Origin: Siphonodentalium dalli
Lineage: Eukaryota > Mollusca > Scaphopoda > Gadilida > Siphonodentaliidae
NCBI GenBank assembly: GCA_032622095.1
Contig: CP136069.1
Location: 165,782,394-165,846,393 of the forward strand
DNA length: 64,000 bases
Direction: 5' to 3'
The notes beneath the pieces were generated by a model. The model saw nothing but the letters and a program-made list of their open reading frames with translations. It did not search any database and was not told where the DNA came from. Of this stretch, positions 24,201-34,669 are shown in pieces (position 1 is the stretch's first letter; the number at the start of each line of letters is the position of its first letter). A program made the position numbers and the translations under genes.

Positions 24201-24432
24201 CCTACTCCAGACGAATAAGTGCTCATGTGGACTAGTTGAAACCGCTGATCATTTCTTACTGTACTGTCCCAAATACTTGCGCATAAGAAACGAAACCTTC
24301 TCTGTTTTAAATCGCAGTCTCTGGAGAACAGACATTCTATTGGAAGGATCCACTTCGTACTCGATAAGCCTTAATCGTACCATATTCGAAGCAACTCAGT
24401 CATTTATACTTTCTACAAATAGATTCAAATAA
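21202..24432 (+). CDS. L2/CR1-type LINE ORF2: AP endonuclease and reverse transcriptase
   Basis: An uninterrupted frame of 1,076 codons from ATG 21,202 (the frame is open 13 codons further upstream without ATG). Residues 1-25 are a hydrophobic leader ending in the 2A-like 'SGSVERNPGP'. The endonuclease follows: 'LNPQSIRNKFD' (about 33), 'FTETWLS' (about 58), 'SGDFNED' (about 165) and 'STIDLFLVSD' (about 205). The usual SDH block reads 'KYHCPV' (about 233). Reverse transcriptase: 'NYRPIALLSCISKVFE' (about 533), 'VFCDISKAFDKVWH' (about 602), 'GVPQGSILGPLLF' (about 662) and 'LFADDTSIF' (about 690), so the catalytic Asp residues are present. Near the end 'CSCGLVETADHFLLYCP' (about 1,006) is the CCHC-like motif common in this LINE group. 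No RNase H domain is seen. Such proteins nick target DNA and copy element RNA at the nick. The intact frame suggests recent activity. The clade (L2, CR1 or relatives) is from motif style only. Confidence 0.95.
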   Translation: MSIFSLILILLMLYISGSVERNPGPVSDFLTVLTLNPQSIRNKFDTISAEIHDYDVCMFTETWLSPSDDSSKFFINGYSEPIRCDRSERVGGGVAIYVRDSIAFRVRNDLVNTTVESVWVELIIRSKHILIGCIYRPPDSPSSVWENIKSIIDKARNHNYEIVISGDFNEDQRICPRGKVHQLCNEGGLKWVETTPTHFTATSCSTIDLFLVSDLSAVSSCEVLDPFHSEMKKYHCPVLLTLNYTRDNSNTSVKRTMWDFNAADYTGINNALATWDFRSDYDMYNHNIETQVSILTIKLKELATNYIPHKSVLVRKQCPIWLTCGIRRLIRQRRRLHKTAKKSNLEKDWSIYRQKRNEVIAAVRKSKKDHIIKTEKTLNDRNCDSSKWWKTVHNLLFTSKNKSIPTLVVNDQTICSNVEKAEIFNNYFCKIATVDDTGITTPVKSFEPWRPTLTKLKFTSESVLTALESVNASKACGPDMISPKLLKNCAQSLSVPLSELFNACIEESRFPQAWKRSNIVPILKKDDPSNVSNYRPIALLSCISKVFERCIFNKMWEFLSTNGLISQYQSGFVRGDSTVFQLTDMYDHICSSLDMGKEIRCVFCDISKAFDKVWHPGLLYKLERMGITGDLLKLIESYLANREQRVLIEGEYSEWKLVKAGVPQGSILGPLLFLVYINDITENVNCHIRLFADDTSIFLTVEDPVLAANMINNDIASLTNWSEKWLVTFNPSKTETLLISRKSNPVDHPPLYMSDASINNVPYHKHLGLSFNDCGSWNAHINDITDRAWKRVNQLRRFKYSLDRITLQKIYFAYIRPLLEYASPVWDNCSETESELIEKVQYEVARIITGGTRSINVLNILSELGWEKLFERRRKAKLHQFYKMFYRQAPPLLSNTVNRQHTGADRYEFRRIDLRPPFSETSSYINSFLPATTREWNALPDETKNSDNLEMFKYKLNSDLRQKQANVRHYSYSKNRKAHIIHTQLRLKCSNLNDDLYQNHLLQTNKCSCGLVETADHFLLYCPKYLRIRNETFSVLNRSLWRTDILLEGSTSYSISLNRTIFEATQSFILSTNRFK

Positions 24433-24550
24433 CTTATTATAATACTTGTTGTCCAATCCTCTTCACAAATCTATATATTTATATATGTATATTATGTTTG
24501 TCATATGTTTGATTTTTTTTTTTTTTTAAATAAATATTGTTTACACCAAA
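24433..24550 (+). other. LINE 3' untranslated tail
   Basis: A short AT-rich 3' region follows the stop. It contains a T run (about 24,512-24,526) and ends in 'aaataaatattgtttacacc' at 24,528-24,547. A nearly identical tail, 'aaataaataatgtttacacc', occurs at 25,076-25,095, so this phrase is probably the family 3' terminus. No target duplication could be fixed. Confidence 0.5.
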
Positions 24551-26983
24551 TAACTTATTATCAAACGCTAACTAACATTTCAAAGTTATCCTATCGATCT
24601 GCCAATTAAATGAATCGAACCATTGCATCGTGTAACCTGAGCAAAATAGCTGTGTTTATATAGGCATAACGATCAAGTGACTCCTCTCGACTGGCCATTC
24701 GTTTGGCTAATCTATAGTAATAGTAAAATGAATCAAACGTCAATTTCAAATTTAGATATTTTTATACTGAAATATACAGAGCAGTGATCATTTCAAATTT
24801 TATATTTGTCAAAATGTCTTGTTTCACTTTTCATCCTCTAAATTCGACCTTTACTTCATCCATGTCTCTATTTTCCACTACATATCCTTTGTCTCCTACC
24901 TCTCGATCTCTAATACTATCTTTGCATTACGCAATACTGTTCTTTTCTGAGGAGATGGCTCCATATAAGCGCCTGGCGCTTGATGTCAAATCCTCTTCTC
25001 TCTCAGACTTATCATACTTACATATATATATATATTAACATCATTTTGTAAATTGTTGTATAAATCTGGGATACTAAATAAATAATGTTTACACCAATGG
25101 GACAGCTTCAAATTTTGCTCTCACCCGGCACATTAAATGGAAATTCGGGATTATTTTTGAATATAAGTATGTATTTATGTATGTGGTCGACAAATATTTA
25201 TCAGCCTGTATTTGCAAAATTTCCTCATATTCGACAATGTATTCAACAGTAGGAAGGTGTACTTGATTTGAGTTCTCTAACACACAAGGCACAACAAACG
25301 AAGAGAGCTAGGTACCAACATAGATAAATGACCTAAGCTGATCCAAGTTGATCACTTGACCATTTTCAATTAAACATGGCTGCTAAAACTGGTTAAACTG
25401 TCAATTGGACAAAAGAAGTTAATTTTCCAGTGGTATGAACGATATAAGTAGCGTTTTATGAGAGAAATGTTGGGGGTGTCAAAAGATTAGGATTTTAAAA
25501 CAATTGGCAGGTTTGGGGTGGTGGCTCCTCGAAAATGCCAGATGCTAAAACAGCTTACCCTCCTGCACATATTTTACACCCCACACCCCCAAAGTTCAGA
25601 CTGACTATAAAGTACACACATAACTTACCTGTAAAAAGTTACAAATTAATGTCAGGAAACAGCAGTAAGATATTTTCAAATGATGCATATAGTCCAAAGC
25701 TAATTAGGCTGTTTTATTTTGGAAATATATATATCACACGTGATTTCCGAACTGAACTGGATTGAAGATAGATAATGTGCAGAAATAGAAGTTATATATC
25801 GTAAATATTAACCGTAACGTAATTGATATGCTCAGTTTAAACAGTATCTATTCCATGTAATTTCATTATATATACAGTTACACATATGGGATGAATCAAG
25901 ATTTCATGGATCGGATCCGACAGCAAGCGTATGTGCTTATATGAGTCGTTTCCGGTGATGATTTTCCCCATCCCACCACGCGGCAGCAGCCAATATCAAA
26001 GGATGAGTCTGTGTTTGTGTTTTGTGTTATCAGGTGTTGATAATGAGCACGTGGAGACAAGAGATTACATGATATGCACGCGTGGTGGGAAGGGGTGACG
26101 ATGGGGTATTTAAGTGTTCTTGTATAAACGTAGAACTATAGTTTGGCTCGAGAGTGGAGCGAGGCGGTCATAAATGCTTTGTCCGTATTAGTTCCTCTCG
26201 GTCAGACGTTGAGCACGGGTGAGTTGTGTGGCCGCGCCCTCGGGTGCAGCTGCCCTCGTGCTTAAAGGATTTATTCGGTCTAGAAACTACAAAACGCAAT
26301 CGGAAAGCCCTCCCTGTTGTGATTAAAATGATCCAAGTCCCATTCCGATCGCATAATAAATAACCCGTAAAATAAATAAATAATACCACCACCGGTATTC
26401 GGAGATTTCCGTGACTAAACTACGAGTGACGTACTTGTGGGGAGCAAATTAAAAACACAGATTCGGAGCCGGAGTTTATTATGCAGACTACGATTACGTA
26501 ATCGTAAGTCAGCCGATACTAAAATGCGGAGTCGTATGTGCGCGTGTGGTGTATAGATTACGTTACGCTTTGGCCGTTTATCTGGAATAGAAGACAATAA
26601 CTCTGTGAATACAGTAATTAATAGCGCCTAGAATGGTTGTTGTTTTTCTAGCCATTAATAACATGCTGGCACGTGTCTGTTTTTGGTGAATAGATGGCAG
26701 CAATTAGTGCTTTGATTGTCTCGCGTATTCACTCGGTGATTTCTAATCACTCAGCGACTATTCATCAGTGTCATTCGCGAACTTGTTTGCACTCTAACAT
26801 GCCACAAAGTGAATAGAAAGAACATTATCTATCTGGTCATACTTATATAAGAAGCGCCCAAATTTATATAAACACTGGGTTGAATAATGTTAACTCTATT
26901 TAGGCGCTTTTGTTTTGTGTTTGTTTGTTGTTTTACTTTCGATATAAATATCCCGAGTATCTGTCATCGCCACATATTCCAAG
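24551..26983. other. Gene-less stretch with a second LINE-like tail
   Basis: Positions about 25,020-25,095 look like a second, 5'-truncated 3' end of the same LINE family (the tail motif preceded by an AT-rich stretch). The rest has no recognised gene. At 26,400-26,560 there are short imperfect inverted motifs ('gattacgtaatc'). Confidence 0.4.
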
Positions 26984-27073
26984 ATGCCTAGTAGATGTAG
27001 TGTGTTCAGTTGTGGGCGGGCTAGCGATCCATTATTTAGTACCTCCAAAAAGACAACACAATGCGTAATGTAG
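26984..27073 (+). pseudogene. Possible THAP-like N-terminal exon fragment
   Basis: A short frame opens at ATG 26,984 in a good context (ccaagATGcc) and stops at TAG 27,071-27,073 (29 codons). It begins 'MPSRCSVFSCG', which fits the C-x(2-4)-C start of THAP zinc-finger domains; the later Cys, His and AVPTF-like motifs are absent. Directly after it lies a tandem repeat, so the remainder of any exon is lost or was never there. THAP domains are DNA-binding and common in P-element-derived proteins. Weak call based on the first 11 residues only. Confidence 0.25.
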
Positions 27074-27246
27074 AACGCTCTTTATTGTCTACCGCTTTTG
27101 GGAGACGGAAGCATGGACGCTCTTTATATTTAATTGTCACAATACCACATACAAAATCACCCATGACATATCGAAATAAAGCACGTTCATAATTGAGAAC
27201 GCTCTTTATTGTCTACACCGCGACGAAAACATGGACGCTCTTTATT
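27072..27246. repeat. Short tandem duplication, 'cgctctttatt' motifs
   Basis: The phrase 'gaacgctctttattgtctac' occurs at about 27,073 and 27,197, and 'catggacgctctttat' at about 27,112 and 27,230. This gives about one and a half units of a diverged repeat with a period near 120 bp. Confidence 0.7.
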
Positions 27247-28306
27247 AGAGGCAATCATTGGTGTTTTGCTATGCTAACAATTCAAAAAAATCCTCTCTAG
27301 AAAGTCAATATGTGCTATCAAAACGTAAAATAAAACGAACAACAAACACAAACTGAAAAACAATGCCAGGCTAGCCTTCAATTAAAAAAAATGTCATTAT
27401 GCCAAACTGCAGCCTAACTAATAATTTTTGTAGTTTCAACAGTCTGTTGTGTATTCGAGTGAATTATTTTGTTTACTCACTTATCGATCTTGACTGGAAG
27501 GATTTTAGCAAGCTGTTCACAGTCGTGCACTTCTCCACACAAAATGTTTCGTGTGAAGAAACAGACAGGAACATTATTATGACGAATATAAGCCATCATG
27601 ATACATGTACTAGTACAATAACCACCATCTTTTTAATCACACCCCATTTGTATTTAAAATTGTACGCATATAGCGCACAACGGGATGACACTAGTGTGTA
27701 AACTATCCTCCGAAATTGGTACCATACAACGAAGAATGAAGTACCGGCATATGGCCTAACTCTCTTTCAGAAACAGTTAAATTTGTTTCGCACGATATTC
27801 CGCTCGCTCATTGCATTTCTGCATAAATTAATCTCATTTCAAACAACTTTTATCGCCTCAAAGTGCATTTTAGCCATCATTATTCGTTATATAATCCAAC
27901 ATTCTAGCAAATCCAGTTCATAATTCAGCACATTCAAACAGTTTTATTCCGTAATCGCTATTTATCGTAAAGGCTTAGGTAATTAACCAGCGTAATTTAT
28001 CAACTCGTTACGCGATTGGCGGAATTATTTCAAGCTCCACCCACCGCTGTCATCGGTAAGCGTTGATGCAGATGATCGGTCATGTGACCGCGTTGTGGTC
28101 ATGTGATCGCACTCACGTGACTGACTTCGGATATTTCCGCGATTTTTTTAATATCATAATAATAAAAATACTATATGCTCGATTTTGAATTTTCTTGGCG
28201 AAATGGGTCTGTTAGACATATATTATTAGTATTATGACGATAAAAAAAATATTTTTTTGACAGACTAATTCCTTTAACGCCAGTGAGACGGTTTTGGATT
28301 AGGCTT
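27247..28306. other. Gene-less stretch before the GC-rich gene
   Basis: AT-rich until about 28,000, then CG-containing motifs (gtgaccgcg, gtgatcgc, tcacgtgac) at 28,060-28,125. This may be the 5' region of the element carrying the GC-rich frame that follows. No coding gene recognised. Confidence 0.35.
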
Positions 28307-29216
28307 ATGGATTTAATCCCTGAAGCTGTGTTGGCCGCAGTGCAAACGTGTCGGGTAGTGGACATTGCTAACTGGACTCTCCAGTCTAGCAGGGGCTACC
28401 TGACCCTAATTTGCCTGGAGTTCCGAACTGAAGATGCTGGTACCCAGAGATCTCAGGGCCGGGACACCAACTCCAGAACCACCCGCTGCAATATGAAGAA
28501 AGTGAAAAAGAAGAAGACGCCTTCTAGAAGGAAAAGGGACACTGGCAGACGGGCGAAGTGGAAGAGCAGGATAGGGGTGACCGTTGATCGGCCGGCCACC
28601 CCTCCCCGTGTGGTCCAGCCGTCCAGTGTCGCAGCCGGCAGGTCGGAGTTGTCTGGGAGACGCCCAGACGACCCGACCTGTACGGAGACCGACATTGTTC
28701 CAGCTAACAGGGACTCCGTGGATCTGCCTGAGGTCCCTGCTGTTGTCGTCGAGGCTAGCGGAGAAAGGGAGCAGGATACCACCCCTGCTGTTCCTGCCGC
28801 CAGCTTCGATGTGGAGTTGGACAGCTTGCCACCACGGACACCGGAGTTCCATCTCATCCCGGTGTCCCCCATCTCTACCACCAGGGAGAGCGAACCACCT
28901 GACAGGGGAAGAACAGCTCCAGCAGTTAAGAGAAGCCTTGGAAAGCCGAGTACACGTTGTGGCATCTCAACAAACATACATCATGACCAAGGCCGACAGC
29001 GAGCTGTTGTGTAATGAGATAATATACACAGCAGCAGACTCTGGTGACCCGGCTGACCTCGAATACCGGATAGTGGATGGGGAGATGGAGTTCCGGAGAG
29101 GGAAGTCAGTAAAGACCAACACCAGCAACACGAGCTACACCTCTCCCTCGGATGCCTCTTCGTCTGCACCACCACCGGCGAAGAGGCCCAAGAAGAAAAA
29201 GAACAAAAAAAGATAG
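28307..29216 (+). pseudogene. GC-rich retroelement ORF1/gag-like gene with frameshift
   Basis: From ATG 28,307 one frame encodes 'MDLIPEAVLAAVQTC', then 'WTLQSSRGYLTLICLEF', a basic block 'KKKKTPSRRKRDTGRRAKW' (about residue 68) and a long Pro/Ser/Glu-rich region. Around 28,870-28,900 coding sense moves to the +1 frame, which continues 'GEEQLQQLREALESRV', 'MTKADSELLCNEI' and a Lys-rich tail ('KRPKKKKNKKR') to TAG at 29,214-29,216. The W-x-G-x-L domain followed by a (K)TPS-x-x-R-R-D-x-x-R motif is, from memory, common in ORF1/gag-like proteins of invertebrate retroelements; no exact family is claimed. The segment is far more GC-rich than its surroundings, suggesting a different origin. A frameshift of one base makes it a pseudogene unless it is read by recoding or is a sequencing error. 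No RT follows downstream. Confidence 0.55.
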
Positions 29217-29882
29217 ACAAAAAATGCTTTTTTTTCTGATTTCTCAATTAAAGGCGTTTAACATGAGGGGTGAAGGAATAGACCATTCGGTCTATTCGAC
29301 CATCCCGGGGTAGCCCCCACCCAAACACTCCCCTGTAGAACTATAGAGGATGGTGGTGTCAGTATGAAAATAATATTAACTTGATTGTGTTAGTGAGGAT
29401 ACAGAGGAAATGCGATTTGTTTCAGAGAGAAAAGAGGTATGAATCGTATGGCGTATGTATCAAATTAGATTGTAGATTTTATGGAGGAAAAGAAAGTATA
29501 GAATTTGGAATGGTATGTTTTTCTGCTGATGTGGTCACCCCAATCCACGGACAATGCTTAGAACAGCACCATGACATATATATATAACTGACCGTTCGCA
29601 TATGATCTTAACTAATGTTTCTTTCTTGCATAAGAACAGCAAAGGCATACTATTCGTTACATATCACGTCTTATTGGTGCTTTTCAAACAATATTGAGTA
29701 TTTTTCAAATGATTTTGGTCCACATTGTAGCTCTCTGTATATATCGTTACAGTTCCAGTGCCAAAAAAATCCACAAACTATATTAACTGGGTCATAAACG
29801 TTATTACAATAGTATACTTATTGACAGCCTTTGGGTGGAATATTGAGAACTATTTTCCCGAGGTGGTTGAACCTCTATTGTC
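29217..29882. other. Gene-less stretch
   Basis: A short hairpin pairs 'gaatagacc' with 'ggtctattc' (about 29,277-29,299), just after the GC-rich gene, and could be a 3' structure of that element. The rest is AT-rich with no recognised gene. Confidence 0.4.
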
Positions 29883-30281
29883 TTAACACTTTACCCAACA
29901 AACCGGCCAAAAACGGCCAAATAAAGCTGCAACAGCCTAAATTATCTTCGGTCTGTCTCAATAAAACCATACAAATATGGATATCATTGGAACCGGCTCA
30001 TTGACCACATTGTGATGGTTACAGTTATGCCCTGTGCCAATGCATTCTCTTATATATGCGAGTCGACCATAGTTCGCCTCGCATATATAAGAGAATGCAT
30101 TGGCCTAAAAAAATCTTTTTTTAACACTTTTTACCATTTTTTCTTACATTCTTTAACAATTTTATAATTTTTAATGTGTTAAGCCAATGCATTCTCTTAT
30201 AAATGCGAGGCGACCTATGATCGACTCGCATATATAAGAGAATGCATTGGCACAGGGCCGTTCTGTTGAGTAAAGGGTTAA
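29883..30281. mobile_element. Double-hairpin TTAA MITE (copy 3)
   Basis: Bounded by TTAA at 29,883-29,886 and 30,278-30,281, with inverted ends CACTTTACCCAACA and TGTTGAGTAAAGGG. Two hairpins, 30,037-30,103 and 30,184-30,250, each have a stem of about 26 bp (ccaatgcattctcttatat...) and a loop containing a gtcgac-like palindrome. An A/T-rich spacer separates them. About 150 bp of unique left sequence includes 'gacagaccgaaga' on the reverse strand. The same layout, inverted, is at 33,397-33,796. TTAA duplications and CCCT-type ends suggest piggyBac-type mobilisation. Confidence 0.85.
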
Positions 30282-31452
30282 CAGTAAGCAGGACCATGGA
30301 CCGATGCCACAAACAGATATCAATAGTTCTGCTTGCTGTTCAGAAGACACCATCAAGGGGACATAACTGTCGCTGTTCTATCCAAGGCAGGCAAATAGTT
30401 GTTTTATTATTTATAAACCGGTTCACACCCCTCGGCCAATCAGATCTCTTCAATCAACGAACAATATTTCTTGTATCAATCTGTATTTTGACGACATGAT
30501 CGCACCTGTCACTCGGGTTAAAACACGGATCGTACCGTTCGTAGCAGCCATGGGGTGCATGGAAGTTAACTGAGCGAAATCCACATGTGTCTGGAATGTA
30601 TAATCCACAATAATCACTGTTTAACAATAACATTTACAATATTCTACAAACTACATATTTGTTTTAGTATTTTTACACGAATGACGGTGATATTTCAACA
30701 CTGTGGAACAGTTTCACTTCGGAGTCGGAATGTTCGAACACTATCGGAACATTGCCTTCTGGGTTCTGAACGATAATTCCATTATGGGAACCAGGATGGA
30801 AATAACATTGCAACAGCTTATTGTCGCAAGGAGGAATTTGAATAAACAATACTTTAAATTTGGAGACAAAATATTTTTCGACGCTGATAAATAATCCCGA
30901 TGCAAGTGATCCCACTGTCAACGATCATTTGACTTGTGCAGTAAGAATATTTGTAACACCACACAGCATTCAATTAATCTTTGATTCAATAGTAATTGAT
31001 ACGCAATCATCATATTGAAAGTGGCTCAATTCTGTTTGCCTTGGGTGTGAATCGGTTTATAAATGTCATAACCCGCTTGGGTACCTGTACAAGAAATACA
31101 GACCACGGCGCTAACGCGCCTAGGTCTATATTTATTGTACAGATACCAAGCGGGTTATAACCTATACATACCATCAGGCAGATAAATAGTCCAGGCAATA
31201 GTTCGCTTGCCACATTTCTCGCCTCGCGCCAATCGTGACGTCAGCGGGCACACTTCTCGCATCGTGTCAATCGTGAAGTCTGCTGGCGAGTAATAGCCCG
31301 GGCGATATGTAGTTCACGTGTAATGGCAATGGTCAAAACGAATCGGTGTCCAATCAAAAGACAGTATTATTCTCTGCGAATTATGTTTGTTCACGCTAAC
31401 CGAAGCAAGCACATTCGAAGCTATGAACACTCCAGCCTCCATATATATGATA
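30282..31452. other. Gene-less stretch with inverted repeats
   Basis: The arm 'tttataaaccggttcacacc' (30,410-30,429) is repeated inverted at 31,043-31,063, so a diverged inverted-end element of about 650 bp may span 30,408-31,064. A second hairpin at about 31,068-31,160 pairs 'ataacccgcttgg' with 'ccaagcgggttat'. The phrase 'cgcctcgcgccaatcgtgacgtc' (about 31,219) recurs at 31,876-31,898. Confidence 0.55.
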
Positions 31453-31770
31453 TACTAGCTGGTGTGCCCGACTTCGTCCGGGCTATTTAGTGATTTCTTT
31501 GTGATCGCCTCCGTCTGGGCAGAATTATATACAGCGTCTGGACAAACTATTGTTCGATCGGTCCAGAAGCATGCCTATATGAGCGAAGACAAGGTCAAGG
31601 ACACGATCTCACGTGAAATTGGACCCGCCCATGTTGTTCCCGAGATCAAAGTAGGCCTACATACCAAATTTGAGTCGGATCGGTCCAGCAGTTTTCGAGT
31701 CTATAACACATACACACATACGTATACATACATACATACATACATACATACATACATTCATACATACACA
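31453..31770 (+). mobile_element. LINE/SINE-type 3' end with (ACAT)n tail
   Basis: It begins 'agctggtgtgcccgacttcg' and ends with 'cagcagttttcgagt' followed by an ACAT-type microsatellite (about 31,705-31,765). This arrangement, a CCCG-TTCG-CCGGG start, an 'aaatttgagtcggatcgg' block, then a short tandem tail, is typical of 3' ends of RTE-like LINEs and the SINEs that use them. No RT-coding sequence is present. The precise family is not determined. Confidence 0.55.
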
Positions 31771-33396
31771 GACAGAAGTTCAAAAATATATAATAGATAA
31801 TCAAATAAATTAAATGACACAATTCTTACTTCCAATGCTATAGCCCGGGCGATAGTTCGCATGCTAAAGTTCTCACCTCGCGCCAAACGTGACGTCACAC
31901 TATAGAAATTAACAGGGGCATATAGCTAGAACACCCGAAATGGTTCTATTCCCCTTCTAACGTGTGTAACATATTACAGGGCAGTTTATACAAATTCTAA
32001 AGTGACGCCGTCGGATATTATCTTTTCGTCGATTTCCACCCAACTTATGATTAGTCAACGCCATGTTATCGATATCTTCTGGTGGCGATTAAAGTTACCA
32101 CAGTGCCGCCATCCGATCAGGGACGGGGGAGCCATCATTAAGAAAGATTTTGTTGTTGCCGATTTTCACCAAACTTATATACAGTCAACTCCCTCCGTGA
32201 TATAGAGAATCTATCGATGTGTCTTTAATGACAACCGGGTGGTGCCGCGATGTCAGGGATGTGGATCGGGAGAGCGGAACAAAAATTTATAAAAACTTGT
32301 TTGTCGTCAATTTCCACAAAACGCATCTATAGTCATCGCACTGACATATGGAATATAATGGTGTGGTATAAAGATGCCGGTGTCAGCGTTATCATTCATT
32401 CACATTTTCACGCAAATCTGAATGCTGAGATGGATGTTCAATTAATTTTAATTGATATACATTCATAATAGATATGTACACAATATTTCGAACATGTTAT
32501 GGATTCATATTTCAGATGACATTCGCAGTCCAATTGGTCAGTCTCAGATACACATAAAAACACTCGAAAACTCATCAAAACTCCTTAATTTACTGCACAG
32601 ATGATCGGCGTTTGGTGACATCTTCATCTGCGGCGTTAACATCTTTCTGGGCCGACAGTGGTCCATCCATATCGCGCGGATATTGAAAACGACACTGATT
32701 TTTAAAAATTCTGTTCAATCCTATGCTTCATTGACAGATTCAACTATATACCGGCATTTGTTTTGGCAACGTGGAAGTCCAGGAACTATACTAGTGGGTG
32801 GATGGTCTCGAAAATTTGAGTGAGCAAAAGCAAAAACACTATTAAAAAATTCGCCAAAAAATATTAAATGGTTTTATCTGGGAAAACTGATTGACAGCGG
32901 GTGGGTAAATACTCCTGCTTCATGTGGACATACACATGCGTTGTACGTTGTCTGTTTTGTGACGAGAAACAAACATATCCCCATATCATATATATACGTG
33001 AAAATGACTTTCCCATTTTCTCGGTTTTGGCGATACCCTCGGTTTTGGCGATACCACGTATACGGGGGTGGTCAGGGATGGGCAGAAGAGGGCTACCATA
33101 AATTATAAAAATAAACTTTTTTGTCGTCGATTTCCAATAAACTTACATATATAGTCATCTCCATGATATGGGAATCTAATGGTGTGGTTTACAGATACGT
33201 ATAAGTTGCGGCGTCATGTTCATGGGAGGGGCACAAAACGTTTTTGTCGCCGATTTCCACCAAAAATTATATATAGTCATCTCCAGTATATATGTACATG
33301 GAATCTGGGTACGATTCAAAGTTGCCAAAGTGGCACCGTCGGAGTCATGGTTGGGATGGAGCACCATCATGGATAAAACATTTTTTTTCACAGATT
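31771..33396. repeat. Diverged repeat family around 'gatttccaccaaa'
   Basis: The phrase 'gtcgccgatttccaccaaa' followed by 'cttatatatagtcatctcc' and 'atgggaatctaatggtgtgg' recurs at about 32,025, 32,157, 32,305, 33,123 and 33,245, with spacings near 120-150 bp where adjacent. Linked phrases are 'agttgccaaagtggc' and 'cagggatgggg'. The same family recurs at 59,500-59,840. Small frames inside (for example 33,216-33,557) follow from the repeat and are not genes. Interspersed parts, such as 32,520-32,900, show nothing recognisable. Confidence 0.7.
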
Positions 33397-33796
33397 TTAA
33401 CCCTTTACCCAACAGAACGGCCCTGTGCCAATGCATTCTCTTATATATGCGAGTCGACCATAGGTCGCCTCACATATATAAGAGAATGCATTGGCTTAAC
33501 ACATTAAAAATTATAAAATTGTTAAAGAATTTAAGAAAAAATGGTAAAAAGTGTTAAAAAAAAGATTTTTTTTAGACCAATGCATTCTCTTATATATGCG
33601 AGGCGACCTATGGTCGACTCGCATATATAAGAGAATGCATTGGCACAGGGCATAACTGTAACTATCACAATGTGGTCAAGGAGCCGGTTCCAATGATACC
33701 CATATTTGTATGGTTCTATTGAGACAGACCGAAGATATTTTAGGCTGTTGAAGCTTTATTTGGCCGGTTTGGCCGGTTTGTTGGGTAAAGGGTTAA
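33397..33796. mobile_element. Double-hairpin TTAA MITE (copy 4, inverted)
   Basis: TTAA at 33,397-33,400 and 33,793-33,796 with ends CCCTTTACCCAACA and TGTTGGGTAAAGGG, an essentially perfect terminal inverted repeat. Hairpins lie at 33,428-33,494 and 33,577-33,643. Relative to copy 3 the whole element is inverted, so the unique sequence (with 'gacagaccgaagatat') is at the right. It sits inside the diverged repeat family on its left. Confidence 0.88.
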
Positions 33797-34669
33797 TACA
33801 TATTAAGATATGCGTTTCAGTGATATCAGTAATCATAAGTTGTTGTTCAAAGTTCCCAAAATGGTGCTGTTCAAGCCTCCCCAGCATCTAACGGAGTGAG
33901 ACGACGACATATATATATTACTCTAATCACCAGTGTTTCTTCTTACAATTTGCTCTGTCATCAAAGACCAAACTACAATCAACATTAATCTACTGAACCT
34001 GGAAGATATATATATATCTTATACACAATAAGATCTGTGTCGAGTTGGGTTTGCGCTCTTATACCTGCAAGTACCGTCCAACGTTACCAAGGGTTCGGCA
34101 TGGCTACATGCGTTGCAATGCTTCAAACGCAATTGCCAGCGCCAGGGGTACGCACACACAAGGGCGCAACCATGCACAACCGCATTTGTTGTTATATTCG
34201 CGTACGCAAGAGCATTTGATATTATATTTTATCCCGATATAATATAATATATTCCCAAACACTTAATTTGATCACCAAGTTTGAATTGCTGATTTAAATA
34301 CTGGTTATTAGGTAATCTTGAGTAAGCTTGATGAGATAATATCATTATGTTACATGAAACCATTATTAGAAAATAACAGAGATTCGAAATGAGATTGAGA
34401 TTAGCCTAAGAATCAATTAGTTTTCCTTCATGAATGGGAAACAGTCAAAGCAATACAAGTTTTTAAATTCAATAATTTTCGAGTAATTCTCAATGAATTC
34501 TTCCACCATGCGTTATAACTTGCTTCCAGGTAAGAGCGATTTTAGACATGTATCGACATTGTTCCATAATTTCGGTCAGACATAGAAAATAGGAGATTCT
34601 CTGCAAAATCAGTCCGTGCAATAAATCTATACATGCTTCCATGCACTCTGTCTCGTTATCCTTGTTGTA
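33797..34669. other. Gene-less stretch
   Basis: The first 100 bases may continue the repeat family of 31.8-33.4 kb ('gttcccaaaatggtgctgt'). The remainder is AT-rich with no recognised gene, including small frames near 34,040. Confidence 0.4.
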
